A stretch of DNA of 64,000 nucleotides. Source: Neospora caninum Liverpool (Eukaryota; Apicomplexa; Conoidasida; Eucoccidiorida; Sarcocystidae). Positions 24,101 through 37,025 of the stretch are shown here, piece after piece. The notes under the pieces are model-generated. The model was not told the DNA's origin, ran no database searches, and saw only the letters and a list, made by a program, of their open reading frames with translations. The number at the start of each line of letters is the position of its first letter. Within the stretch, counting starts at the first letter, position 1. Both the position numbers and the translations under genes were made by a program. The DNA lies in NCBI RefSeq assembly GCF_000208865.1, contig NC_018398.1:930001-994000 (forward strand), written 5' to 3'.

Positions 24101-26308
24101 TCAGTCAGAAGCTATACTGCCGATCGTGCGGTTGTCTTTCAGCTTTCGCCACACCATGAGAAGGACTGTGATCCACAGCAGCAGGGATCCCGCAGTCACC
24201 GCACAGTATCGGGCCGCCTGCAGAACCAGAGAAAGGGACAGTACAGCGCGAGACAGGTGTGTGGAGATCACACGCTTTTGGTGAAAAATCCGAAATCCTT
24301 TGGTGAGATAAGGTCCTGGAGGACAGACACTGGGGTTCGTTCTTTCACGCCTTTGAATCGAGCAGCGCTGTACGCACGCTCGAGACACAGTCTAGGCTCG
24401 AGGCAAAGCGACACCGAGAGAGGGAACGCGTCTGGTCCAAGGAAACAGGCGCGCGAGGAAAAACATCGGCTTCTCTCGATCACCATTGAGAACAGAGAGG
24501 TTTTGTAAGAAAGCAACGCCTCCGCGCGGGCCAACCGCTATAAGTCCAGGCAGCCGGTGGTCCGCGTCAACACACGGGAAAGCACAGCACGACACTGGGG
24601 AAATTCAAAATCATATGTTGTTTATGTACGCCCAAGCACAGGGGTCGAGACACGCATACATCTACTTTTATATCTGTAGTATACAGGATTCCCGAATGAA
24701 CTGAACAGGTGTGAAGGTATGTGTGCTCTGTCCTATGCAAGTATCGCTACACCTATATCTATCATATGTGTGTATGTGTACGGTCACGGAAGTATGTATT
24801 GCCGGGTGTCCGTAGTACCTTGTACAGCGGGAGGAAGGCCTGGTCACAGGCGATGAGACATCCTTGGACGAAAGCGCGCCTCATGAATTTGCAGTTGATA
24901 CCGTCAACCAAGGCCTTTACTTTCCGTATAATGGAAAAGAGAATCTCGGTTGCGCTTTCAGCTGCACACAGCGTAGGAGTAGAGACCCGCGAAGGCATGG
25001 TGGCGACTTCGTCCTCCACGTCTAAAGTGACGCGCTGTGCGTGAAGTGAGTTTCCTTTCCGTCGTACCACACAGAACCTGAAAAAAGGAAAGACTAAAAA
25101 AAAGTGGTAACTGGTTCTCCTCGCCCACCAGAAGACAGATGCGTTTCGCCCTGTGACTGTCGATAGGCACAGGGACGAGCCTCGCCAAGCCAAGAAGGCT
25201 CGGACCCTACGAGACCTCATGAGCAAAAAATTCGTGGTGTCTCCTTCAAGGCAGGCGCGCGAAATCTTGCGGAGATCCTCGGCGGAGAAACACAACAGGG
25301 CGTCGGCGTAAAACTCACTTGCTGTGGGGATGCTATTTTCCACGCGCAGGAGCAGTTTCTTGACTGAAGAAATCGGCCGCATCCCAGCACAAAGAACGAA
25401 AGAATCGACGCTTCAGCAAAACTGATGGGGCAGAAAGACCACACGCAGGAGTGTGGTTTTGTACTTCGAACGCGAAAGGAGACGGGGAGAACGTGGCAGA
25501 TCAGCAGGGTGCAATTCACCGCATAGGCACATACATGCGCCTGCGCGAGAGAGAAAGTTTCCTTCCAAGGTGTCGGTTTTGAGCGAGACACGAAGCATTG
25601 AGGCAGAGAGACAGGAGAAAAAGGAGCACAGGCACACGCAAGCGGATGCTCCTGTGGCAAAACGTCGACAGTGTGTGTCATGCCTCCTCTCGACAACGTG
25701 TTGCAATGCTTCCTGATTCTCGTATCCGTAGATGCCTTCTCGCCTTTTCCTCAATGGATGCTCTTTTTTCTTGGAACACACGCCGGTAACCTCCCTTTTA
25801 GTTGGTGACTGCCTTCGGGTCCCAGGGAACTCAAAGCCAAACCTAACTGCTCTCCTGCTTGTCCCTCGACGTGCAGCCGTGCGCAGGTGTCGAGCAGACA
25901 AAGAAAATGTCTCACTCCACTGAACCATGGCGCTCGCGCTGGAGATAAGTGAGTTCTTCGACCAGTCGTCGGGACTGTACGCAAAGACGGTGCTGCCGGG
26001 GCAAGACTGTTCCACAACTTTCCCCGTGGCTGCATCGTAGAAGAAGCAGGAATACTTGGCGCTGAGAACCTTGTGCTTCTGCACGCTCCACCATATGGCA
26101 TTCTTCATTTTCGCCCTCGCATCAGCGACTCTGCTGCTAGGATGACCTGAGTCCTGGAGAGGTGAAAAGGCAAGACCCACAAAAACAGGGACAGCGAAGG
26201 GGCCGTGCGACGAAAAAACAGTCAGGCTTATATATATATATATATATATATATATAGGTGTACGTCCGCACTTGGTCACCTATACACAAGCACATGCTGC
26301 GATAAGAA

Positions 26309-26345
<37 letters not shown>

Positions 26346-29300
26346 AGGTATGCGGGACCCCGGGGATCGCAAAGAGAGACGGTTTTGAGGATGAAGAGAC
26401 GCTTTTGGTAGGGGGCGTTTGCCTGGACAAGGCTTACTTTCCCAGAGTTATAGGAAGCTAGCCATTCGGTCAAAAAGGGGTCATCTTCCGCCGGATACGT
26501 AGCCGTGATCGTGAACTTGTCGGGGGTTTCATCGGGACGAAGGGCGGAAAACTTCCAAGGCTGGACGAGCGCCTCGAGCGTGCGCAACCCCGAAAGCGTC
26601 ATCTTCTTGTCTGACAAGGTCACTTCGACATCCTCCTCTTGAACTCCACTCTGCAACAGTCAAAACACGCGTAGATCCCGTGCTGAGCAACCTGACGCCC
26701 TCCTAACAAATAAGCATTTCAATCTAAAAGAGAGAAATACAGAAGCGTGTGCGTGCGTTTTGGATGTACGCTTGATGAGAGGCTCGACAGAATGGAGTGG
26801 TTCACTGATCCCACTGGGGAGCTAGACTCTGGTACATCCATGGTCGTCTATGCATATTCAGATATAGATTACTATGAAGATACGTAATCTAAATAATACC
26901 TATAAATAGGAATGCATGCACGTTGCAAATGAGGTAGATCTCGCCGGTGGCGCTGAAGAAAGGGCTAAAACGGAGCAGCGGCGTGACACACTGAAAGAGA
27001 CACTTGGAGCACAGTGCGTGTGCTTTTCTCCACCCTTGTCTCTCGTGGAAAGGGTGCTTTTGGCGACAGGCTGAGCGAAAAAGCATGCGGTGCTGGTGGC
27101 GGCGCCTCGCAACTCTCAGAGGCGCTCTGTGGAAAGACCGACGACGACGTACGGTCAGGAAAGGAGGAAACGTGTTGAGCCTCTCTAATCCTGCTGTGTC
27201 TTTGTCGATGGTGACAACCCAGCCGATCTGCTGAAGGAATTCCTCGAACTCATCCAATCCTGTAGCGAAAACAAGGCGCAATCCAGGGACGAAATGTGGC
27301 AGAGATGGTCTTTTCGCAAGCGATGAGAGAAGGACAACAACCCTCTCTCCGTCCAACCACAAGTCTAGGACGTCACAGACACCTGGAGGAACAGCATCGC
27401 TTACGTGTACGATCGGAACTGGTCAGGCGATTCAGTGATGCGTAAGATTCGGGGACGGTCCCCGGTGATCGTGGAGAGGATTTCGCAAGTTGTCTTGCAA
27501 TTCTTTCTTCAGGACGGTAGCGCACTCCCCCCATCTACAGTCTTGGGATCTGACTACCCGGGATGAAACATGGAGAATCTCGGAATATATTGCTTTCCGC
27601 CTAGGCTAAACCTCGCCTGGGGAGCAACGGCACCGACAGAGCTCTCGGCTGGACACACTGTGCGGCAGGTTTTTCTGCGCTTCGTGACGCACAACCCCAA
27701 TTCGACTCGGTTCCGCTCCCTACGTTGGAGTCCGAATACGCCGAGAAAACGACGGATAAGGATGAAGGAACAGGATGCCAGGAGGAGGTGTCTCGTGGAT
27801 GAGCGACGCTTCCACAAATCGCTGGAGAAGGAAGGAGTTGCTGGCTCTTCACACCTTTATGGGTTTTCGAGATGAAGAAGGCTCTCGTTCACCGACTGGA
27901 AGACGTCATACACTACACACGTGGCAGCTCTACGATAGTGGAGGTGGGGAGCGTTACGACGCGACCGCGCGGCAAACGAGCAGAAGCTGGAATTTGAAGA
28001 ACTCCTGTTGTTAGGAGTCGGTCTGCGCTGCGATACAGCTCGTACCTTGGATTGGGAGCTCAGGTGTCTGCGGGAGGTTTCCAACTGCTCTTCTAATGGT
28101 TTCCTCGACCTCCGAAACCATGTTGTTGAATTCGTCTTTGTAGCCGAAGATGTCAACAAGATCTCCGTTGCCGCCGTCAGCAAGACAGCCGTCGGCAAGG
28201 AGGCTAATCGGTGTCGCGCGGTCCGGATCAATTTTGTCGACGAGCCATGACCAGTCGTCTTTTTCGATCAACACAGTGTTCGCATATTGGCAGCCTCTCA
28301 AGAGGAGGTCCATGACGAAGCCAAATACGCCGGCGACGATAAGCAAGACAAACATGCAAACACAGAGGGTATTCCACTGGATGCATGCCAACTTCGTGCC
28401 TGTTTTTCCGCTCCTGATGAAGAAAAACACCAACCAAACGGCGCCCATGACAACCATAAGGAGGACGAATGAACAAGCTAGCGCGAAGACGACCTCGGCC
28501 ATGGTCAAGCTACTGGAAATGGAAGGCTGCGTTTCCGCGAGTGTTTCCGTTGCGTTCTTTACGACTTCTTCAACCTCGTTGACGGGGATAATCTTGTCGA
28601 GCACGATTGTCGGGAAATTGATGTTTTCGAACATTACATCGATGTAGTTGGTCAGATCCAGGTTGGTCTCTAAAATCTCCTGGTATTTATCAAGAAGTTC
28701 CTGGACCGTTCGTTCTGAAACGGCCTTGCAGCCATAACATATGTGGGCGGAATCTCCGAGGCTAGCAATCTCCATTGACTGTCTGAACGCTTTTAAACTG
28801 CCTACAGCTCCTGCACGTTCTTCTTCAAAATGGAAGTCTTCCTCAATCTGCGCCCGCAGATCAGTTAGGAGACTCTGCGGGTTTGTCGTGTCGAGTTTGA
28901 TCGACAGATCCCGGATCTCCTGCGCCAAAGGCGAAACGCCAATAAACCGCTCGTTAACCACCACTGCGGGGTCGGAACCCTTGATCATTTCTCCGACTGT
29001 CGTGTACATGTGGCACTGCAGAGCCCGAACGCCGTTAATGCCCGAGGCCTCTGTTGAGGCCGTCACGACTCCAAAAATGAAGGCCAAAACCAAGGCGACG
29101 CCGCCGACTGCGACGACAACCATTCTTCCGGTCAATCCAAGCTTGTGTGTGTGTTCACGAATGCAGCAGCAACACTTTCGGTACCATCGACAGCAAACCT
29201 TTGGAAGACAGAAGAACAGCCAGAGCACGAGCAGGAGAACGGAGACGGCAATGAGGGCGAGGAAGAGGTAGTTTGCCTTCAAATAGTCGACAACGGAAAT

Positions 29301-30755
29301 CTCTTGATCTACCAGCTGTAGGAGCATTGTGTAGTTGAAGTCTCCCATTGCCCATCCGGCCATTAGCTGATCCGCCAAGCCGCCCACAGTGCCAGCCGCA
29401 CCGGAGATCTGCAAGGACACAAAATACCCAACAAAAAGGGTGATAGACAGTGACCTTTCCGGTTTGTTGGGCTAGAAACCAAGGATTCTTACACATCGTA
29501 AAGTGCCACAACCAGGAACGACAGCCAACTTTCCGTCCATCTTGGTGGACACAACGTCTGCTATGAGACTACACGAGCCCATGCTGCATAAACTCGTCAG
29601 CGTTTCTACCATGATGTCTCGAGGATCTAACGGGATGTGGTTGTTCGGAAAGGATAGTCGGTGCTCCTTTCAGCCGTGTCGACTCGTCGTGGCCCACTGA
29701 ACATATGACGCCCCACTACAGGTAGCTCTCGGAGAAAACGGGGGCTGTTTGCACAAGGGATCCGAAATCGAGGGGAAGAGGTCACATCAGTGCCGTGTGG
29801 AGTGCCTTTCCGAACATGGGAACAAGGAGGACTAAGTGAGAAAGGAGCGCAAAATGACAGGGCACACATGCGCGCACATGGCTGCAAAGAAGTCGCACTG
29901 TCCAGCTTAACCTCTGATAACTGACAGAAAACGGATCTTACACGCCAGAAACTGCTTTCGTTCTTCTTGAGCGACTGAGAACGAGTGTCACAGGCCGCAT
30001 ACATTCATGCATGTGCGTGAGCAGATCTGTATATAGACACGTAAAGACTCTTCGAACCTATGGAAGCATATTTGTATCTTATGAGACATTTTCAGACACT
30101 AGAGTATATGTACATTGGAGGGTACCTGATTCTGGATCTCTTCCATATACTTCTCGTAAGTGGCTGGTGAGCATGCCTCGACAGCAGCTTCGTCAAAAGA
30201 AGACGTCCGGCGCTGGACACGGGCATCCAATATCTGCATCTTGTGGGAGGATCGAGCTAGTCGTTTCTCAGCAGCAGTTGCTCCCGTTCTTCGATACAAA
30301 GTGGTTGCCGTAGCGCTTGTTTTCTCGGCGCGTCTGGGCTTAGAACGAGTTTCAGACTGTAACGAGAGAAAGCCCGTGCCCGAGGGCGTTTCGTTCTGCG
30401 ACTGCCCCGCCTGTCTGTGAGCTGGCGGAGAGGTTGGATTCGGGTGAGATTCCTCGAGGATTCGGTGAGGAGCAAGGTCCTCTGTCCCTCCGTGCCCTTG
30501 CGGGAAGCACGGAGAGCTTGTCACGCAAGAAGCTGTCTCTTTTTCATTTGTTTTTGAAACGTTTCTGGGCACGCCGACAGTTGACTGAGGCTCTGAGTGT
30601 AGACTTCCGAGGCTGAATGCCTGGCCACTTGCATTTTCTCTGAACTGACGACCTGCCAATAAGACAGCTTCCGTGTTGTTTGTATGCCCTCTCTCTGAGG
30701 CGCTAACAACCGATACAAGAACCGCCGTCCAAGCAAAGAGTCTCAGGATGGCCAT
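24101..30755 (-). CDS. Prominin-like five-span membrane protein, nine exons
   Basis: Exons are 30755-30126, 29408-28046, 27259-27153, 26990-26922, 26650-26438, 26153-25916, 25363-25211, 25021-24819 and 24217-24101. All joints agree in phase, giving about 1030 residues. A signal peptide (MAILRLFAWTAVLVSVVS) leads a Ser/Thr-rich extracellular N-terminus. TM1 is near 258-278 and is followed by a cytoplasmic Cys cluster (CCRWYRKCCCCIR). TM2 is near 306-325. A roughly 200-residue loop leads to TM3 and TM4 (about 520-580). A second large, Cys-bearing loop begins with RGCQYANT, and TM5 (CAVTAGSLLLWITVLLMVW) precedes a short basic tail. This order, with two big loops and a Cys cluster after TM1, is that of prominins, which bind cholesterol and shape membrane protrusions. 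The family call rests on topology rather than on a long sequence match. The exon 7/8 junction is the weakest. Confidence 0.72.
26229..26256. repeat. (AT)14 microsatellite
   Basis: Lies in the intron between exons 5 and 6 of the prominin-like gene. Confidence 0.9.
26312..26341. repeat. (AT)15 microsatellite
   Basis: Lies in the same intron of the prominin-like gene, about 55 bases from the previous array. Confidence 0.9.
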
Positions 30756-31985
30756 TTTGAAACGTGCACGGGAATGTTGAGTGAGAAAGCAAATTGAGAA
30801 ATCACCGGATTCTGTCGCTATGAGCTGAGTGAGATAAACGTCACGCATCGAATCAGTAAAAGCGTCCGCTGGGTTTCTTTGACAGCTGTTGCTTGAGAAG
30901 GCAACTGCGAATTGACAAACGAAACCTTGAGTATTTTTTTACCTCGAACCGTCTGGTACATGAAGAGCATCTGGACGCTCCCCTTGTGGAATGTCTGACT
31001 CTACCATGGGCCACGAATTGCCGTCATGTCAAGTGAGACGCTGACCGGAAGCGAGGAAGTGCCTGTGGAACGTCAACTTCTAACTGTTACAAACCAGATT
31101 GAGAATTCAGTGTTTTCCCGAACGTATACTACCAGTTGAAATCGACCGTTTCTTCCCTTACAAAACAGTGTGGTACACGGGAGAGGATTCCGTACGGCAC
31201 CGGTCTCAAAAAAGTGCAGAAATCTATCATAGGGCTTCGAGCCTTTCCAACTGCACAGAAACCGATCGTCCACAGAAAGGAACTCGTAGCGTGGCATCCG
31301 TAGGTCGATCACCATGAAGGAGATGGAGAAGAAAATGGGAGGCTACCGTCACCATGTGGGTATCACGGCACCTCCGTTTCGGATTCCTTTGACTTTGAAG
31401 TAATATACCCCCATAAAGCAAATATGCTAAGTCCGTGTATATCTCTAGTTAGATGGGGGCAATCCTGTGATACGGCAACCTCAGATGATACACTTGCATC
31501 TCTAGTCACCACCAAACAAACGATGAGGACCTCTGTGTCTGTGTTGTTCACTGGATTCCACCAGAAACTACCCGCACACTATCTTTTGATGGTTCCGAGT
31601 ATGGTGGATCAAGAGCCGCGTCATGGTTATTGGCATAACATCCCTGCTTAAGGAGGAGCACGAAAAGTGAAAAAAGAGCATGCACTGCGTCGTTCCTTTG
31701 AGGATGGGCGTCAAAAGGCACGGTGAGGGGCCCCATACTGTAAGAACTTGTTTTCTTGTGTACCGGATAAATCGAGAGACCTTGATTTCCTGACGCTCAG
31801 ATAGAATGAACAGTGACACCTCGAGTGTACCCACTATGTCCAACGGCAGGTACAATTTTCTTACGTGCAGGGATCTCAGGGCTTGATACTTTCGCGAGCT
31901 TCAAAGACAACAGTCACGGGCAAATCACAAGTCCTGCACGGAACGTCGGGATATCAGGAACCGCCGCTGTTGAAGCAATGTTGCC
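30756..31985. other. Divergent promoter spacer
   Basis: The 1.2 kb between the prominin-like start (minus) and the POC5-like start (plus) contains only short overlapping frames. Both promoters and 5' UTRs are expected here. Confidence 0.6.
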
Positions 31986-34900
31986 ATGGATAGTAGAAAA
32001 CAAATGTATGAAGTTTCCCGGATCTCTGGTTTTTCACTTCGTATACACATTTCGATTATCAACGTGATTCGTGTCGCCGGCGCTGCCAGTCTGCTCTTCG
32101 TCGCCTACTTTAGTCACACTGTTTCCATGCCACGGACGTCCCACAAACCACGCAAGCTGGTCAGAAAAGTGGAAGCAGAAAGCGTTTTCAGTAGGCGCTC
32201 AGGAGTCGGGAGTCACCTGGCGTTCCGTCACAGCAGTGGTTGTAGAGGACATCGGAGTCTTTCTGAAGGGTCACGCGCTCGCGCGCACTTTGGAGAGCAG
32301 TGTCTGTACCTATCCACCATGGAAAGCCGTTTTCGGTTCCAGCAGCCTAGATCCCCGTCACCCCCAAATAACGAAGCAGCAGACGACAGCGACAAATGGC
32401 ACTGCACTGACAAAGCGACAGTGAGCCGTCCTGTCATGATAGAGCTCATTGATCCTCCAAGTTCGGTTGGACAAACGCAGAAGTCCGGGTCTTCATTCAT
32501 CCAGAGGGTTAGACCAAACGAGTCAGACGCTGGGGTGGAGAGGTGTTTCTCCAGTTATCAGGAATCTGCAGAGTCGGAAATCCCGTCAACAACCTCACAA
32601 CGCCGGAGTCGACCAGTCAGCCCTCTATCGGGGCCTTTCCGAAAACGGGGATTAGATAAGATGAAATCCTGCAAGAGGGATGTTCCACGTGCAGAGGAAT
32701 GGAGCACTGATTTGCCTTGCGATGCCGATACTTCGGGCAACCTTTCGTTTTGGTCGCGGCCACCGTCCTCGTATGGAGACAGCTGTCCAGATTGGAGTGA
32801 CCGCGGAGCAATAGCGGAAAACAGTGACTCGAGAGATGTGTGTAGCCTCCCATGTTCTGTTCTATCGGCACACTGGCACCTCCGACAATCGCTAAAGGAA
32901 AGCAGCGAGGAACGGGATGGAGAGGAAACAATTCCAGAGTCGACGACGCGCAGAGGTAGTGCGTCGCCAGCTGAGGCGACCACAACTAGCTCAGTGCCTC
33001 CTCTGCCACCCTCTGCTTGGGAGGAAGATGAGCCGCAAAAAACCGCAGATCCGCGCCTGGAAGAGAGAGCTCCTTCACGCGGAAGGAAATCCTCGACGAC
33101 GAAGAGATGTTCCGCGTCACGAAGCTCTGCGAGCGCCAGTGAGGGGGTTTCGGCGGTGCCACACTGCACGTCGCCCACATGCTCAAAGAAACTCCCAGAG
33201 TGTTTAGCGAAAAAAGTACCAGAATTACGAGGGGAAAACGTAATTACGCGCGACCACGAGAGTTTGTCTTCTCGCCAGAACTTTGAAGGGAAACCGTCTA
33301 CTTTTTCTGGTGCACCCAACCAGCCCTCCCTTACTCGGTTCGAAGACGATTCACAACTCTTCTCGGACGAGCTGCAACGGTCCCTTGCACACGTTTGCCG
33401 GACAGCTGAACTCACTTTCTTCAACACTACGGCCAGCATGCAACGAAGAATGGCCGAACAATTCCGTTTTGAACAGCAGCAACATGAACGGATGCTGAGA
33501 GAGAGCAGAGCAGAAGTTGAGGCTGCCCGAGCTGAGCTTGTTGGAATGCGGTCGGCGAAGGAGGCAACAGAAGACCAGCTATTGCGCGTTTTCGCCTACG
33601 TTCGCCGACGTCTTTTGCGTCAGCAGGTACGCGAGAGACGGGAGGCCGCATTCAAAGCGTGGCGTACTTTCGCGGAGCGTGAAAAGGCAAGACGCCGTTT
33701 GACCGGGTTGGTCGAAGCTCAGCGAGTGCATCGGATGCTGCAGCGTGCTTTTCATCCCTGGAGACATCAGAGTTTCCGGGCAAGTGTAGAGCGAATGAAG
33801 CAACGAGCGACGCAGGCAGCTCAGGAGGCAGCTGAGCACCAGATAGCCGCCCTGCAATCCGAAAGGAGAAAGGAGACACAGATGCTCATCGAGACTCGCC
33901 AGAAGCTCCGACTGGAGGCTTTTCAGCGACAACAGCTGCAAAAGACGTTACAGATTCTCTTCCTTCAAGGCGCCACAGCCGTGTGCGCGCCCATGAATGG
34001 AGACTCAAAAAGTATCGCCGGTATCCAGCTTTCCGAAAACACACCGTATCTTGGCGATGTTCATCCCAGTGCTCACAACCAGAATTACCGGATTTGTGAA
34101 GGGTCAACTGCGGATGCCCCCGGTGTTTCTTCTGCCAGGATTCCGTTGTCGCTCGGTGAAATGAAGAGTTCTTTTCTCTCACCTGCAGACATTTCCACGG
34201 CTGCGCGTGCAGCTGACCCGTTTCCTGGTATCGGACTCGCAGATTTTCCGGGACGATATCTGCCGGCAAACGGTCCAGCCCTCGCTGGTGCTGTTGGATC
34301 AAACCCGCCACTGTCACACCAGCATCAGCCGGGAAGGGACGAGTGCGTTAGGGGGCATTCTAGCACACCGATCGGCACGCCTTCATCCCCGATTGCCAAC
34401 ATGCGGGCGCCGTACTCCACCGCTGTACACCCAATCGGCGCGCACCGTTCTATTCCCACTATGGAGACAGCACAGCAGAGACAGAGTTGTATCGGCCCTC
34501 TGACGGCGCGCGAAATCCAGCCTTCCGGAGACTGTAACCTGGCAGTTGTCGGTCGGACTGTCCGGTCGACCCCTCGTTTGGATGCTCACCTGCCTAACTT
34601 ACCAGCGTGTCACCTGTCCTCAGAGCACATACCAGACTCCGAAGAGGGAAAAACACAAATAGGTCTTGGACATCAGCTACCATTTTTGACATCCCCTCCT
34701 TTCACGTCCCAAGGCGTAAAGACACAACTTCAGCAGGTCATTACACACAATCGAGGGCAAACGCTTCGAGCTGCGGCCTTCGGCTCTGATGAAGTTAAAC
34801 AAGTGGACAATCAAGCTCCTCGACCTGCCCCAGGCTCAGAAAATCAGCCTCGACGTGTGACGCCCCCGACTCAGTATTGGGTTCCCGACAATGCAGTACG

Positions 34901-35423
34901 ACGCATGGGAGTCTCGGCAATGTCTCGTGATGCTGGCACGTGCGAACAAGGCACGAGGTCTGACAGATTGGGGATAAACAATCCTATAAACGCTTCTCCG
35001 TTGGAACCGCAGATGACCGGTACACCACCGTTGAGAGAATCTTCGGGAAGGTTTTCATGGGTCATTCAAGATCGGACTCACAGATACAAAGGCAGAGAGG
35101 GAGAATGCGTTGGCTTATCAACACGAACGCGCTCTGCGTTCATGCCGGCCAATATAAACAAGAACAGGGCACCCCGAACAGGCAGGATCTCCCCCTCTGT
35201 GGCAGAAAACCTCACCTCCGCACCGCCTGTCGCTTCCTACTTCAGTGAATCTTCTGATTTTGTCATGCCATTTCAGGCAACTTTCGGTTCTAGAGCAGCG
35301 AGTTTGGGAAACAGGAAGATACAGAAGTCAACCGTCATTGCTGGCAAGGAATGCCGTGTGAAGTCGAGCTTGTGGAGCAAAAAACAGACAAACTGGACAC
35401 GCAGTATCACTGCAGGTAGTTGA
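31986..35423 (+). CDS. POC5-like centrin-binding coiled-coil protein, single exon
   Basis: One open frame of 1145 codons runs from the Met at 31986 to a TGA at 35421. Later in-frame starts at 32127 and 32319 are possible; the first 110 residues look less protein-like than the rest. Residues about 110-450 are Ser/Arg/Glu-rich and probably disordered. Residues about 455-670 form a helical block with Trp-centred repeats, AFKAWRTFAER (near 555) and AFHPWRHQSFR (near 586). A long Gln/Glu helix follows and ends in LFLQGATAVCA. The same order of two W-repeats, a long helix and a terminal F-x-x-G-x-x-x-C-A is found in POC5, a centriole protein whose W-repeats bind centrin. The remainder is polar and Pro-rich. 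Sfi1-type repeats are the alternative reading. A centrosome or centriole role is inferred. Confidence 0.68.
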   Translation: MDSRKQMYEVSRISGFSLRIHISIINVIRVAGAASLLFVAYFSHTVSMPRTSHKPRKLVRKVEAESVFSRRSGVGSHLAFRHSSGCRGHRSLSEGSRARAHFGEQCLYLSTMESRFRFQQPRSPSPPNNEAADDSDKWHCTDKATVSRPVMIELIDPPSSVGQTQKSGSSFIQRVRPNESDAGVERCFSSYQESAESEIPSTTSQRRSRPVSPLSGPFRKRGLDKMKSCKRDVPRAEEWSTDLPCDADTSGNLSFWSRPPSSYGDSCPDWSDRGAIAENSDSRDVCSLPCSVLSAHWHLRQSLKESSEERDGEETIPESTTRRGSASPAEATTTSSVPPLPPSAWEEDEPQKTADPRLEERAPSRGRKSSTTKRCSASRSSASASEGVSAVPHCTSPTCSKKLPECLAKKVPELRGENVITRDHESLSSRQNFEGKPSTFSGAPNQPSLTRFEDDSQLFSDELQRSLAHVCRTAELTFFNTTASMQRRMAEQFRFEQQQHERMLRESRAEVEAARAELVGMRSAKEATEDQLLRVFAYVRRRLLRQQVRERREAAFKAWRTFAEREKARRRLTGLVEAQRVHRMLQRAFHPWRHQSFRASVERMKQRATQAAQEAAEHQIAALQSERRKETQMLIETRQKLRLEAFQRQQLQKTLQILFLQGATAVCAPMNGDSKSIAGIQLSENTPYLGDVHPSAHNQNYRICEGSTADAPGVSSARIPLSLGEMKSSFLSPADISTAARAADPFPGIGLADFPGRYLPANGPALAGAVGSNPPLSHQHQPGRDECVRGHSSTPIGTPSSPIANMRAPYSTAVHPIGAHRSIPTMETAQQRQSCIGPLTAREIQPSGDCNLAVVGRTVRSTPRLDAHLPNLPACHLSSEHIPDSEEGKTQIGLGHQLPFLTSPPFTSQGVKTQLQQVITHNRGQTLRAAAFGSDEVKQVDNQAPRPAPGSENQPRRVTPPTQYWVPDNAVRRMGVSAMSRDAGTCEQGTRSDRLGINNPINASPLEPQMTGTPPLRESSGRFSWVIQDRTHRYKGREGECVGLSTRTRSAFMPANINKNRAPRTGRISPSVAENLTSAPPVASYFSESSDFVMPFQATFGSRAASLGNRKIQKSTVIAGKECRVKSSLWSKKQTNWTRSITAGS

Positions 35424-37025
35424 GGTAACTCACAGAGCAAACCCGAGTGCGCTAAAGGTGGATCGCACGCGGGAGCCTAGTTACAACCAACATGAGAACC
35501 GATTCCAAGTGTTTCTACTTACTAGGATATCTTTTTCTGTTTTTGCGGAGAGATTTCCTTTCTCATTGCTAACAGCAGCATCTCCGGGTCTAAAGAACTG
35601 TGAAATACACTGGTGAACCCAAAACCTGTTGGTAAAAACACCCGTCTTCTAAGCTAAATGAAGAACGTGGAATGGCGCGAGTGTTTTATAAACGAGAAAG
35701 GTGTTTCATTTTCCTGAGACGCTTCAAAGATCGTCGATTCTACATTTTTTCATTGTGTCGTCTTCTTGCCTTGCGCGACTCTGTCACCTTGACAAATTTG
35801 CTGCGGCGATGTTCCGGCCGTCCAGTTAAAACTCCATTTAGCAAGGTTCAGATTGGCACAACCGGCGGTTCGTATCGTTCTATTCATAAATTTAGCTTTC
35901 TTTCAAATCTGTACGTGTTTAGCCACTTTTAAAAGTGCCTCTGTTTGGGCCAGCACCTGCAGAGACTGTAGCCCTCCAGTTGCCCGCCTTCGGCACCGCC
36001 ATACGCCAGAGCATTCACATGCAACCTTGACGCAGGGAAGTTGTTCAGTACCGTTCAACCTTAGGAGACATGTCGTCGTTCGTGAGTTTGTAGCACGCAC
36101 GCTTGGACTGCTATAGGGGACTTGGGGACGGGAGAAATCCACTGCTCCTAGCTGGACCGTGTGCTGCTGATAAAATGGCGCCCTCCGTCGCTGACTATTT
36201 TCGTTGGCCGTCGAATCAGTGAATGAACAAAAGCATCGCAGCATAGGAATACGGCTAGCTAACAGTGACAACAAATTCACTAAGACTCAGTGGATCCTAC
36301 CGCCAACCTAACTTTAAATTACGTTTGTCGTCGACTACGGGTACGGTGTCATGGTTATCAAGCAGTTCATCTAGCCACCAGGAACCTGAGGTGTGTTCTT
36401 TGGAATTTTCTGAGAGGATCTGGCAGCGAACAAGGTACGGGGCTGCTCCTGTCTTTAGCAGGCTTGCTTCTCTCAGTCCACGGGACAGAGAAACCGCAGA
36501 AAGCTAGCCGTGTTGAGTTATCGTGTAGTCGTGGAGCCAGCATGAACATCCGTTTCACGAACCGCCCATGGAGACATCAACCGGTGACATACATAGTGTT
36601 TTGGAGACTGATCGTGACTGCTTGCCGTCAACCGCCTGTGGCGCGTGTAGAGATGTTTTGTGTAAGCAGTGCCAAAGTCGTTGCGGAAATCGAATACGGC
36701 GTTCAGTTAACAGATTGCTGTGAATCTACGTGGTAAATCGTTTGAGGCAAGGTTTTTAGCATTTCAAACTAATTTATAGTTTCGGGCACTCGTGAACCAG
36801 AACACTGCAGTCTCAAGGAAGCAAACACAACCTCGCTATCACACAAGCCAATGTTTGTCGGCACAGATGTCATACCAGCCTCATCTCATACCACCGACCA
36901 CACTTTTCGGAAGGTGGTTCTCACATCAGTGCTGTAGACAGGATATCATTCAAGCAGCAGAACGGCCACTGATATTTGTAACCTGGCTAGACCACGCTAC
37001 GTGTTCGGCGGAATCCGACAATTGC
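35424..37025. other. Convergent spacer without a gene
   Basis: Only short frames on both strands lie between the POC5-like stop and the stop of the minus-strand membrane protein. Base composition is more AT-rich than in the flanking genes. I see no repeats or RNA genes. Confidence 0.55.

Noticed and set aside
28150..29271. Plus-strand frames antisense to the prominin-like exon 2
   Set aside because: The minus strand carries clear membrane spans and a 454-codon exon with matched splice phases.
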